DNA of 64,000 nt from Lates calcarifer. Taxonomy: Eukaryota; Chordata; Actinopteri; Centropomidae. The notes under the pieces were generated by a model. That model was given only the letters and a program-made list of their open reading frames with translations, was not told where the DNA came from and searched no databases. How positions within the stretch are numbered: position 1 is the first letter of the stretch; each line of letters starts with the position of its first letter. Both the position numbers and the translations under genes were made by a program. Shown one piece after another: positions 37,279 to 49,132 of this stretch. The stretch lies in the NCBI RefSeq assembly GCF_001640805.2, contig NC_066838.1:11867132-11931131 (forward strand), read 5' to 3'.

Positions 37279-37298
37279 CAACAAGTCAAGGCATGTTC
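37279..37298 (-). promoter_or_regulatory. Candidate p53 response element
   Basis: Two adjoining decamers with no spacer, 'caacaagtca' and 'aggcatgttc' on the plus strand, match RRRCWWGYYY at 8/10 and 10/10. Both CWWG cores (CAAG, CATG) are intact. The position just 5' of the candidate mir-34a first exon fits the known p53 control of this microRNA. Confidence 0.5.
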
Positions 37299-39049
37299 CA
37301 ACACGCCACCAACAGCCGGACCTGGTGTATGAGCCTGCTCCTAGACCAGAAGGGGGAGGAGCAGAGGATCAGAGAAGGGGGGAAACCCAGAAGAGACCCA
37401 GCATGACTCAGCCTGCTTCAATTGGTTAGCATGCACAGCTTTTACTTTTACTAACACTTTTAACGCATGAAGGAGTTACTGTTTTAAGGCACAGTTGGTG
37501 AGATTATGAGAGGGCCCATGGCCCAAAGTGTTAGGAGAAGAGTGTTTTTTAATTACACTGACTCGCCACATTATCTCTGTTTTGTCATAGATCATAAAGA
37601 AGTCCAGTTTTCCAGCAGGCGGTGACTTATTTCCCTTTTCGCCCTCTCTGCCCAGTGGGTGGAAGCAGTTCACCGTGCTGTCTGTTTTTCATGGCTAATG
37701 CTAAAACCTAGGTTTTTACTAGCTGAAGCTGAAAGGTTTTCAATAAATTTAATATCTTAAATTCAGCTACAGCATTGCTTTTCATTCACACTCCTATTAG
37801 CAAGTAGTTCTACAGCAGAATGAATAGTTTATAGAAGCTGTAACCGAGCACCGGCACAGCATACTAATGAAAGCTGCTGATTCATCAAATCATCTTGTAC
37901 AGTACCCACAGTAGGTCACATCAATTACAAATGAAGTAAGAATTATATGGCTGTGAACATCTTAGGGAATGCATGGGCAAAGATGTGGAAAACGTGTAAA
38001 ATATTAATATTTTCCTGGAGCAGTGACGTTTAATGTCAAAGCTGCATTTCAAAGCAGTTTATTAATGCAGCAGAAGAAGAATCCTCTATCTGACGGATCA
38101 GAGAAATGTATACAAATGTACATTACATGCTGTTTAGCATTAAATGCCATCAAATGTGCAGAATCATCACCATCCGTGAGTGCTAATTACGCAGAGCTGC
38201 TCTGGTGCTAGCCGGGGGGTTTTAACTAGAGGAGGGGTGATGCCAGTTCATCACTGCTGTAGTGGAAGTTGATCACTAGGCAGATTCTGGGTGCAGCGGC
38301 AGGAACCAGCTCAGCAAAACTCACCTGCTACAATATGGTCTGAGTCTGGCTGCCTGAGCATCTCTAAAGCACATCACATCACTGTACATCACTGGTGGCC
38401 GCTCTCCACTGCAGCCTGTCAACACACTGATGACCTTATAAATGAAAGAGCAAAGTCACTATGATGTTACACCCAGAAAGGAGTCAAAGCAGAGGTTTGT
38501 CTTTCCCCCTCAGCTGACAGCAGAGCAACTTTGTTAAAGAGCAGAAGAGGCGTATTTGCCTTCAGATAGTTGCCTTTAATTTATTGGAAGTGGTGATGCG
38601 GCACTGCACTGCACAGCAGCGTTTTGACAAAGAGCCAGCAGTAGTTTCGCCAACGGAGTTGGTTCTTAATTTATGGAAGCATGAACTATCTGTTTGCACA
38701 AGAGTGAAATACGGACTATCGTTGAGCCAGCCCACTCAGAGGAAATTATTTTCTGCACTTTAATGGCTAAATCATCATGTAAAACTGTGATTTATGCATC
38801 TTCCTACCTGGGACACACAGACTGCAGCTGAGGCCTCACACTTGCATCTGTGTCAGGACGGGGGGTGGGGGGTGGGGAGGAAGGAACCCCTAGCCCAGCA
38901 AGTTCAAAGCTTGCTGCATTGATTACATCATCGGAACTGGAGTGCTGGAATGGGACAATGCACCATCAGAGGAGGGGGTGGGGGTTGTGAGGGGGGCAAA
39001 CGGCTAATCTCACTATTGCCTCCCTGTGGAGCTCCATGGGCAGAGTGAG

Positions 39050-39080
<31 letters not shown>

Positions 39081-41205
39081 TGTCTTTCTTTTTCTCTTTC
39101 GCCATCTCTAAACTCTAGTCCGGTCCAGAGTGAGAGAGCCTACTCTCCCTCACATTTACCACCACCATGTCACGTGACTCAGGGACTGTCTGTGTCTGAG
39201 AGACACTGGTAGTCTTGATGTGTATCGCTATGTTTCTATTTGCGTATATCTGTGTGCATGTGTGTGTCTATCTGTGTGTTCCTGTCTGTGTGTGTGTGTG
39301 TGTCTGTGTGCACTTGTGCATGTGTGGCCAGCACTGCAGGAACTCAGCTGCTGCAGGACACTGCAGGATTGCTGTTCTGCTGCTGGCTCACTGGCTCCTG
39401 CTTTTTTTCTCTCTCTCTCTGTCTCTCTCCTCTTTCTCGCTCTCTCTCCTCTCTCTATTCACTCAGGCAAATTGCTCAAGGAGGATGGTGAGAGCATGTG
39501 CTGCATACTTTTTCAGCAGGGGAGAGGAGGGGTGAGTGGAGGGGGGGGGGGTGTTGCTGGAGATGGGGGTTTGGGGGGGGGTCTGAGCAGAATCACAGAG
39601 GTGCAAAGCATGCCGGTGAGGCGCTGTGCTGTGCTGGGCAACTGTACCTCTGAGAGAGACTACAGTAGAGAAATTGGAGACGAGGAAGGAGGAGGAGGGA
39701 AGAAGAGGAGAGAGAGAAAGAGGGTAGGAGGTGGGGGAGGGCAGGAGTGAGGTGCAAGGAACATCAGGTGAGTGCGGCAATTTCCTTCACTGGCAGTGCA
39801 GCACAAGCAGGAGAACTGCAGATGTTTGGAGATGATGTCAGGCTCCGGATGTAGCGCGGACCTTTAGTGCAGTTTCGCTATCACTCAGTTCCCCTCGCAC
39901 TCGCCTGCCTGCAGTGGGGAGAAATCCAAAGGGGCCCGGAGAGATGCTCTGGACTTGTGCCTCACAAAGAGCCAGCTGACGACGCAGGGCCGGCTTTTTC
40001 AAGGTCTTAGCACAGTTACCTGAGGTGAACTCAGAGCTGACCGAGCCTATGTGCAGGCGAACTGACCTGACTGGATTCATCATCCAGATCTCCCACACTG
40101 GTTTCAGAGCACCTTTCAGTGCTGACTCACTTTTATATGAAGCTTTTTAAAACTATTTTTACATGGCCTTTGAAAAGGCTTGGAGTTGAGCATAGACGGT
40201 GCAATATAGCATAAAAGACAAAAGTAGCAACGCTGACTTTTAGAGCAGAGAGTTGCTGAGATATTGCTGCCGCTGCTGCAGAGACATTATCCAGTGTAAG
40301 AGTGGCTCTGCTCTGAGAGACATTTTCCTTTCTGTTTTCATCCAAGAAAAAAATAATCTCCAAATACATAAAACAACAGCTAATTACTCTTTCTCTCTCA
40401 CTGTTTATGCCAAACCCTTAAAAAAAGAATCCTACAGAGCTGCACTGTGGCCTGGTATCCACTTATAGGACAGCAGAAAAGTCCTAGTAGCTAGAGCACA
40501 ACTTCATGACTGCACCACAGCTCCCCTGTCCCGTGCAGGCCACTGTAGCCTCATTCTCATTCCCCCATTTCAGCACTCAGACACTGACAGCACAGGGCCA
40601 CTGGCACAAAATATCCTTCCTACCAGTTTCCAGCATCATATTCACAACTAACACATGCTGCTAAATATAAACCCACAACTAGAGGAGAAAAGTAGAGAGC
40701 TGGGACTATCTGTACTCTCCTAAAAGCAAAGTCAGCAGATTAAAGTCTCCTCCAGTGGAGGGAACTCTTTGCATCCCGGTTAGTGTTTTTTGTCCTTGTG
40801 TCAAATAGCCAGTCCTCTCAACCAGCCGCTATCTGACACGCCGGCTGCTATTTCCAGCCTGTACCATGTGTTAAACATGGATGAGGGAGCAGTGGAGCCT
40901 GACTGCTAACTGACTGGCTGTCTGGCTGGCTGCTGCCTGGTTATTACTGGTGCAGAGGAGACTGAAACTGATGAGACGGAAGCAGCCAGGAGCTCCAACA
41001 CTGCAGGCATGCACACCGACATTCGTATATCATCTCCTGTGAGGCTAATTTCAGAAGTGTACTATCCTCTGTGAAGAGGTACACATGTAACGAGACAGCG
41101 TACAAGGTAAATAAAGACCAAAGAGGAAATAAAGGTATACCTACGGATGAGTCTTGGACCGCATCACAAGCCGGGATGAGAGGAGGAAAACTTCTCTGCA
41201 CTCAC
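37299..41205. other. Intergenic sequence with simple repeats
   Basis: No exon was recognised. A GT run at 39,049-39,083 is followed by TG-rich and TC-rich stretches (39,240-39,470) and G-rich runs near 39,540-39,580. These create long spurious open frames on several strands. Unique sequence at 39,840-40,130 and 40,480-40,930 shows nothing identifiable. Confidence 0.5.
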
Positions 41206-41478
41206 TCTGAGCCTCTTGGTTGCTGGTGATGTGCTTTCATGGCGCGGCAAAGTTGACTGCAGCATTGCCTCCTGAACAGAATGACATTGTTTGCACTCTC
41301 TCTCTCCCTCTCTCTCTCTCTCCCTCACTCCTCCTCCTCCTCCTGTGCGCGCTCGCTCCCCCTCCTCTTCTTTGCACGCTTGCTGGCAGCATAAACTGCA
41401 CAGCTCAGCAGTGTTCCCCCACTGCCGCAGCAGATCCTGCATGAGCTCTGCGTATCTGAGTGGGATGGGACTTTTAAA
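41206..41478 (-). promoter_or_regulatory. Possible minus-strand promoter and first exon
   Basis: On the minus strand a TATA-like 'cctttaaaag' (41471-41480) is followed after about 270 bases by a consensus donor (AGA then GTGAGT, exon end at 41206). Between them a frame is open but is dominated by simple GAG and TCTC repeat, so it is unlikely to be a real protein. This could be an alternative upstream start for the mir-34a primary transcript or an unrelated non-coding RNA. Confidence 0.3.
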
Positions 41479-44400
41479 GGGGAACGCAACCTCCAGGGTC
41501 AGTGTGTGTGTGCACATCCTCAGTCCGCCCTCCTCTCCTCCCTGTCCTCCTCAGCAAACCCCCCACCCCCACCCCAGCCCCAACCCCGCCCCCCGCCCAC
41601 CTCCACCTCCTCCCTCCCCCTCCCGTGCTCTCCTAACACCCCCGAGAATCATCAGTGTAAAGGACTCCTCACAAGAGAGACCCCCTCCACGCACACATAA
41701 CTCTCCATCCCCCTTTTATTCATTTTCACACTACAGCAAAAGCTGCTTTGAGAAATGAGTGTGCTCATACCTCAATAAGGAATAGGGAATAGTTTGCTCC
41801 TCAGAGAGGCCATCTCCTCCAGTGTGCTTTGAAACTCGTCACAATATCTCTGAAATCTAATTTCCTCTGAAAAAGCCTGGACGGATATTTCCAGGAATGA
41901 ATTGCAAAAACAATGTGTTTAAGGCCGTTTAATTTAAAAAATGTTTCATGTACGATTAGGAGATGCAACACCATGTCAAGACTTGGTCACCACTTCTAAA
42001 TCAAAATGATCATTTGTCCCCAGGTGATATAGTTAAAAACAAAAAGTGGTTAATTCATTATAGTGTGTGTAGTTGTTAGGAACCGTATTTCAACCAGGTG
42101 CATCAACAAAGCACAAAACACAACACACACCAGACACACGTTGTGACAAATGAGCAATAATCGTGCAATCAGTAAGTTAACATCACTGTCTAAAAGCTGC
42201 CATCGCAAAACTCACTTGCAAAGTAAAATGCCCTTAATCTGCCTACCTTTCATTACCCAAGATGCACTGCGTTACTGGTGCTATTCTGCAGTGCGCTAAA
42301 ATATAGAAATATCTTGACCAACCAAATTTGTCTTTTGCGCGTTGCACAACTCTGTGAGAGTGAGATCATCCATCATTTAGTCAGCCAATAAGGTTGAACT
42401 TCTCTTTTTGCAACGGCTTTTACTTCACAAAAACGCGCTTGTGCGTGGTGTGCTTCCCGGTGATGACGCTAGCAGTGCACTGCATGGGCTTTGTATGGAT
42501 AATGGTTTCACCATTATAAATTCTTGTGCGCTCGAGGTCTCAGCGTCTTGGCTGCTCTCTGCAGCAGTGCAGCGCTCTCCGCTCCTCACTGCAGGAGTGA
42601 GGCTTCTTTTTTTTTTCCTCCTTCATGACTTTGTTCTGCCTGGGCCCTCCAGTTGAACCCTGGGATCTTTTGTCCTCTGGTGCAAAATTAGGAGCTGCAT
42701 GCATCTCACATTAACCCTGAATCCATCTTGACAAGGTCTATGCTTATCTGTTTTAGGCAAAGTGGTGTTTGTGTGTTAGATGAGGGCTTTTCTCCCTTAA
42801 TTGACTCGTATCTCTACTCTTATGAGGCACACCACTGCTGGTACAGATTACTGAGTCAGCAAACTCACATAATGGAGCCTCTCAGACTATTGGGGATCAG
42901 CTACATGAGGCTGTCCATATCAATCAGTGACAGTATGAATTGCAGGTATATATCAGGGTGAAAATTGTAATCAGCTGAGAGTGTAGCATCATTCCCTGCA
43001 TGAAAGATCTGCATGCAGTGCTGCTATTGCATCAGTCTGCCGGAGCCTCGCAGCATCTGTCCTCTCCTCTGCACTCGGTGACACTGGGGGAAAATGCCCC
43101 CGCCAGCATATCCCTCACATAGCCCATGCCATTCTCAGTAATGGCATCCCCTGTGATGAATAAGCCATGAGGAGAGGGGCCCTTTTGCATGTCCTATTAG
43201 ATTACATCCCTATGCTTTACCTGGCTACTGTCACCTCGTCGCCTCTAGCTCTCCACTCTTCTTAATATTCTCTCTTGTTAGCGCAGCCAAGGGCAGAATG
43301 TGTAAATGTGTGCTAGAGCTCATAGATCATATGAATGTAGGGATTTAGAGTTAAGTCATCTGTGCAGTTCATTGAATGTGTCCATACACGGCTCTCACTC
43401 ATGTTTATGATTAAGGGAAAACGGCTTCACTATTAGTGGCTTTGCTTTTCAGAGGAAATGTTTTGTGTCTGGTGTTGTAATAGGGCATTGTCATTGACTT
43501 AAGTTTTATCAAGCATGAGCTGTAACACAACTGAGGTAATGCTCATGTGGGGGGGGGGGGGGCATTATCTGTCAAGTATGGACAGTCTTGACACACGCAG
43601 ATAATCGAGTCGAGTCTAACCATTGGCAGGTGAGTTTGCATGCCTTTTTTTTTTTTTTTTTTGCCATTCACAGCCCATTCCTCGGCTCCATTGATCTGTC
43701 CGGAAAAGATAATAGACGCATTGATTCACAAGCTCAGCAGCTTGCTGGTTTACACATCAATTCAGACTAATTCTCAGTAGTCCTCAGTCAAAGAGGAGAA
43801 TTGCCCTGACTGACGACTGACTCCTGAGTCTTTGAAACTGCAGATTTAAAAGCCGTGCTCTGAAGATTTTCTGCTTCTTTTTTGGGGGCTGTACAGCATT
43901 GCAGAATTTATTTATGATAATCTGAGATGTTTAAAAAAATGTTTTTCCAATGAGCATAAGTGATTAGGTGTTGTAAGGCATGGTCTCTGGGGAAACCTGA
44001 CATTGCCAATGAAAAATAGAGTCAGAGAGGAAGTAATTGAGGCTAGCTGGCAACAAATTAACTTCACAGAAATCTTGTTCTCTCTCTCCTCAGTTGGTTC
44101 AGCTTGGTGTAGAGATAGACTGAACGATGGGACCCTGACTTTGTAAGAAGAAGGTGTGTGGTGTGTTTCACTGCACCAAGGCTTCTTTGCTGACCTCATT
44201 TTGTGAAGCTGAGCAGATTCCTCACAAGGCCAAGTGGAGTGAAAAAGACACACTGTCAGTGACAAAACAGGTCAAATGTGGTTGTGCAGGGATATGTGTG
44301 AGCACACAGAGGTGCAAACAGTTTAACATTTTGAATTCACATCAGATGAAGAGGTCTAAATGTCTTTTATTCTACTGACAAGGAAATTCTCTTCTCTGCG

Positions 44401-45420
44401 TTATCAAAGAATCACTTACGACATTACTCACTGTGACATTAAAGATCCTGTGCTGAAAGGCAGAGCTGGACATGAGAAACTTATGAAGTGCGAGGAGTCA
44501 TCAGTTTCTCCCACAGTGTGAGAGAGATACTAGTAAGAGGTCTATGATGGATTGACATTATGGAGAGTGGCTGAACTTCTGACAGCTGGCTGCTCTGTTG
44601 TGGTGAATGAGCTGCAGCTCCGTCAGCTGTCAGTGTCAGCAGCAGCCGGTCTGCTCACTACAGTAGTGTTGTAGCAAAGCATAACACACACACAGATCAG
44701 CCTTAACTGAGGGAGACTGAAGCAGGGAAGCCTTGATTAGGCTTTTACAGACCTATAATATCAATTTCAAGCATCTGTGTCTAATATCTTAAGATAAACA
44801 GCATAAAATAGATCTACAACTAATGTCTACGTCTAGATTCATTTTCAGTATTTTGTGTAAGATGACTACAGTTAAATGTGTACTGGCTGGGCCAGGTAAA
44901 GTAAATATTCCTCATATAGAGAAATAAAGACTTTGGACTTTGTGTTTATCTTATCTGGTAGTAGTGTGTGCTGTGGTTACCCACTAAGCTGTAAATCAGC
45001 TAAATTACACCTGTAAATATTAAGTTTCACAGCTAAATTGCATGTCTCTACTTTGAACAAATGTGACAAAGGCGAGACAGTGGGAGTTTACTCTGAAAAA
45101 AACAAAATGATCATCTTGAAAGAACCTCACTTTGATGAAAAATATCCTTTACAGGGAACTGCCGCACTCCATCAATGTAATGCTGCTGTTTTTTAAATGA
45201 AACATTAATATTTGTGTGGTAGTACGGCACGAAACAACCTTGTGTTAAATTGTGTTTGAGAAAAAGTGAATATTAGTTGCTGATTCTAAAATGAGCTCCA
45301 CTTGACTGAATATAGTCTCCAGTGTTATTTGTGTACCGTTTTTATCTGCAGAGATGGCGAGCCACTTGTTATTTTGGTCTCTTCTTCCTTCTTCTTGCTG
45401 CATTGTGTTCTGTGTTCCAG
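41479..45420. other. Intergenic sequence upstream of the acyltransferase pseudogene
   Basis: A C-rich stretch (41,555-41,640) opens the interval. Poly-G at 43,549-43,562 and poly-T at 43,645-43,662 are simple repeats. Unique, non-AT-rich sequence at 43,010-43,330 could be a conserved regulatory block. A first exon for the acyltransferase pseudogene should lie here if it survives; none with the right phase and family text was found. Confidence 0.45.
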
Positions 45421-47833
45421 GTTCTTGGAGGAGTGTTGCATATCCTCCACAACAACCCGTGTCATCTGGATATGTGTGTTGAATCCTGGCCTACATTCAC
45501 TACTGCCATTTGTTACCGTCAAAAACAGGTATAGCACACAAGGACACAGATAGATATCTTATAGTCTCCTCTGAAGTGGCCTGCTGATGTGTGTGTCTGC
45601 CTGTGAAGCGTTTCAGCAGCAGCAGTAGCAGCTTCGGGGTGATTCCTGACATATGCACCATCTTCACCAAGAACTCAGAAACTCTGAGAAGTCTGCTGCT
45701 TGATGAGAGTCATAAACTGGAGGAGTGGACTCATATTCAGAGGTAGTGTGAAAGAAGAAGCCATGATATTTCCTTAACTGATGTGTTAGAATAATTTAGA
45801 CATGCGCCATGTAGGTTTTGTTTTGCCAATAACTTATATCATTTCTGTTTTTTTAGTAGTCATAGCAATATACAGTAGTTTTGCTACAGTGCATTACTAT
45901 CACATATCTAGTTTTCATGTGTGAAGTATTTATGTATTTATGTTATTGTTGACAAATCCCATAGAAACACAGGCACCAACAAGTCTGTTTCTCAGAACTT
46001 TCCGACTTCCTCAGGCTGTGTGTAGCACTCTGCCCCAGGCCCGTTGGCTGCTAGTGAAGACAGAGATCTTAACAGATGGATCACAAATCATATATCTATC
46101 ATCACAATATATTAAAGCTGGCCGGCAACATTGTCTCTGACTCCAACCATGTCCTAAACAGTGAATACAAGTGTAACCATCAAATCGGAGATACAGGGTT
46201 CCACAATATAAAAGATTAGACTCACATGCTGTTTCGTGCATCAGTGAATCCTCAAATCAAATGCAGCAGATCAATACGTTGAAGGTGCTTGTATATGTTT
46301 TTTGTGATTGTAATGCTAAATGTTAGATTTGTTTTCTGTGATGGAGCTGCAGTGATGCAAGAAAAATTACAGACTTTGTCATCATCAAATACGTACTGAA
46401 ATTTACAAAAGAAAATGGTGCAGTGATTTCTTAAAACAGCTGGACATTGTAGATTTTCAAACAGGGGTAAACAGTACATTTTGATAACTATTTTCACCTG
46501 CAGATTAAAACACATTTGGTGTGCTATAGTGAGTGTTTCTGGCAGCAGGACAGTGTATGTGGGATCAACTCAAAATAAACTAGTGTGTGTGTGTTAATTG
46601 TTATAAAGGAACATGTCGCCCAGTGCAACAATGTGGTTCAATTATGAGTTTTTAATAGTTTTGGACGATCTATAGCACAGAGGGATAAGCCATATTACTT
46701 GAGTACACAGGCCCTTGAAAACAGTAAATGTGCTGTCACTTAGTGAAATGTAGTTTAATATCAGAGCCAATTCATTCATATATTTCAAAGCAATTAAACA
46801 GTTGCATAATATGTCTTTTTAACATACAATACCATATCATTTTGTTTGCCTATGCCACGATTAAAAGATGCACCGATCCGATATGCTGGAATAATACTGG
46901 TGCTAACACTGACCTTATTAAGGAGAGTGCAGCCATGACACAACACAACACTAAATACAGCGTCTTATCAATATCAATATCTTGTTCCTCTGCTATCAGG
47001 TACATTCTTTCAGTCACCAACTCAGCTTTCAGTACCACAGTCATCCCTAGCCTCATGTTACCTTATGTAAAAATGATTTGAGTGACTTCCATGCAGTGCA
47101 GTATGCAGATTTTAGGTTTGGGAAAAAAGAGAGCTCTGGTGTCTGATTGGTATTCTGCATCTGTAGATACCTGGAGTTGAAGTATCAGATTTATGTTGGA
47201 TTGGTGCATCCCCAGCCATGATGATGAGGGTAAACTAAAACAAATTTGCTTTTGTGTCTCTGCAAGGTATACCAAGCTCACACTGTCATCTCATCAGAGA
47301 ACTTGCTGCTCTCAGTGGGCTCGATATCACAGAATATGGGGGTTATGACACCTTCATCCACCACAACCTGGAGAATATGGACTGGCAAGAGTGCGTTTTA
47401 TGAAATTTATTTATGCCCTCAATTCAAGAGAGCTCCATTATTTTTGGAAGTTAATGAGTGAGATGTATATTTCACTGATTTATGTTCAGAATCTCTGTTC
47501 ATATTTTTCTTTGCTGATCAGGAAGGTGTTGCCTCTGCCAATTTCCATTCTGGATGAGTCCCACGCTGAGCTCGTGGACACGCACTTGCCTTATGTAGGC
47601 AATGAGGAGAGCCTCAACCACGTGAGAGCCTGTATCCACCATCTGCCAAACCACTGTGTGACGGATGAGAAGGGCCAGCCTGTCACCTCCCGGCACTGTC
47701 TTTGGCTCCGATCCGGAGGATGAGCTCTGTGGGTCTGCCCGTCTACTGCCACGTCAGCCAGTATAACCAGGCCACCATTAACGCTGTGACCTCACTCAGC
47801 TTCTCTGCGTGTCCCAGTGTGGAGAAGATCTAA
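45421..47833 (+). pseudogene. Glycine N-acyltransferase-like pseudogene (GLYAT family)
   Basis: The family moves acyl groups from CoA to glycine or another amino acid. Four exons are readable: 45421-45528 (VLGGVLHILHNNP, then ESWPTFTTAICYRQKQ), 45609-45742 (ending DESHKLEEWTHIQ), 47277-47390 (SSHCHLIRELAALSGLD onward) and 47522-47833. Splice sites and phases agree across all three introns. The last exon begins well: KVLPLPISILDESHAEL, then VGNEESLNHVRACIHHLP. After 'GQPVT' there is a one-base shift to 'TVFGSDPEDELC'. The frame then shifts again straight to 'GLPVYCHVSQYNQATINAV' and a stop. The approximately 30 residues normally between these, including the acyl-CoA-binding loop, are missing. 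As written the frame ends at a TGA at 47721. No start-codon exon was found. An AATAAA remains at 47882. Fish paralogue identity is unresolved. Confidence 0.8.
46863..47213 (+). mobile_element. 'agatgcaccgatccgata' MITE-like element
   Basis: The left end 'aaaagatgcaccgatccgat' and right end 'gttggattggtgcatcccc' are imperfect inverted repeats about 350 bp apart. This is a familiar teleost non-autonomous DNA element. It sits in the third intron of the acyltransferase pseudogene, close to its next exon, and has no protein frame. Confidence 0.7.
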
Positions 47834-48769
47834 GTGCTGCTCATATGCAAGGACAGAGTGTGAGGGATCCAAACTAATGACAATAAAGTCTGTCGGGTGA
47901 TTGAAACCACACTGGAAAACTGATGTTTTATTGTAAAACTGGAAAATATAACAATTACTCTCCTTGTTCTATGGTTTCTGTTTCCCTGCAGTACTCAGGG
48001 GATGCAGCACTTTAGAGAGTTTAGTCAGTTGCAAGTAGGAGAAACTCAAAGTAACATTTTCTGTGGTTTTAGGGTGGATTTGATGAATATGCCAGCCACA
48101 CTGCTCTTTTTTGTTCACTGTAAAAAGAAGCTACACAAATGTCACTCAATTTAAAATAAATCAGTATGGACAATACAAATCTGTCTTCAGTTTGACCCTC
48201 TGGCGTGTGCTGCGTGGCTTTTCTTGCGGAAAAAAAGACCCCCCCTAATCTGCAGATCATCCAAGAAGGCTCTCATCCACCTGGGACACTTCCCTGGAGG
48301 TGTGCTGTTCCACTGCTGATTGCCTCTCTGTGTTTTAGCAGCAATGCACCATTCAAGTCTGCAGGCGACTTGACAAATGAGCAGCGATCTGAGCAGAGGG
48401 GATGCTCGTACTGCACCACACATCCTGTCCCATCCACATCCCCCTGTCCCGCAGTGGTGCACCTCTTTTAACTGACGCCCTTTCCTTACTCTAAACCAGC
48501 AGGCACTCTTCTCAAAGTCACACAAGTACAGTACACACTAAGTACATGCGTGCTGATGCATACACATACAAAGACATGGAGCGAGTGAGAGTACATTTCT
48601 AGTTCTGCTTCTTTATAGAAATGTTGATCTCTAGTGTATATTTACACCAAGTTGCTGAAATTAATATATTATTTAAATGCATAACATAATAAGTACTTAC
48701 TGGGTTTCAGGTTTTATTTTGGAATGTTATTATAAATTATCTTAACTGCATGTCAATAAACTTGTAAAT

Positions 48770-49132
48770 AGAGCAATTAATCAATTAGCTGACGGAAAAT
48801 TAATCAGTAACTATTTTGATAATTTATCCCCCCGCATCCAAAAAAACAAAAAAAAAAAACAAGCGTTTGTTCATTTGGTTCTCCAGCTTGAGAATTTGCT
48901 TGTTTTCTCAGGTTTAACATAATCATAAATTGAATATCTTTTAATTTTGAACTTTTGATTTGAGAAAAGACGGAACTGGAATTCTTCACCTTTGGTTGTG
49001 GGAACCTCTAACAGGCTTTCTTCACATTTTTATGACATTTTATAGACTAAACAATTAATCGATTAATTGAGGTTAACAGTTAAATTGATTAAAGCTTAAT
49101 TGACAATGAAAGTAATTGTTCATTGCAGTCCT
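48770..49132 (-). repeat. 'agggctgcaactaatgatt' element, copy 3 (inverted)
   Basis: The right end 'gttcattgcagtcct' is the complement of the usual left terminus. The interior has 'attaatcagtaactattttg' and 'caattaatcgattaattg'. It is the inverted orientation of the copies at 34.2 and 52.05 kb. Confidence 0.65.

Noticed and set aside
39215..39780. Three overlapping open frames of 83-176 codons
   Set aside because: They are made of GT, TC and G-rich simple repeats with biased residues (C/V, S/L, G/E). No splice context or domain was seen.
41164..41758. Open frames of 117 and 155 codons on opposite strands
   Set aside because: They are driven by TCTC/GAGA and C-rich runs. The minus-strand segment is kept only as a promoter/exon candidate, not as a protein.
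44500..45420. First coding exon for the acyltransferase pseudogene
   Set aside because: Candidate ATG segments near 44.6 and 44.87 kb do not give a GLYAT-like N-terminus or the required phase-0 donor.
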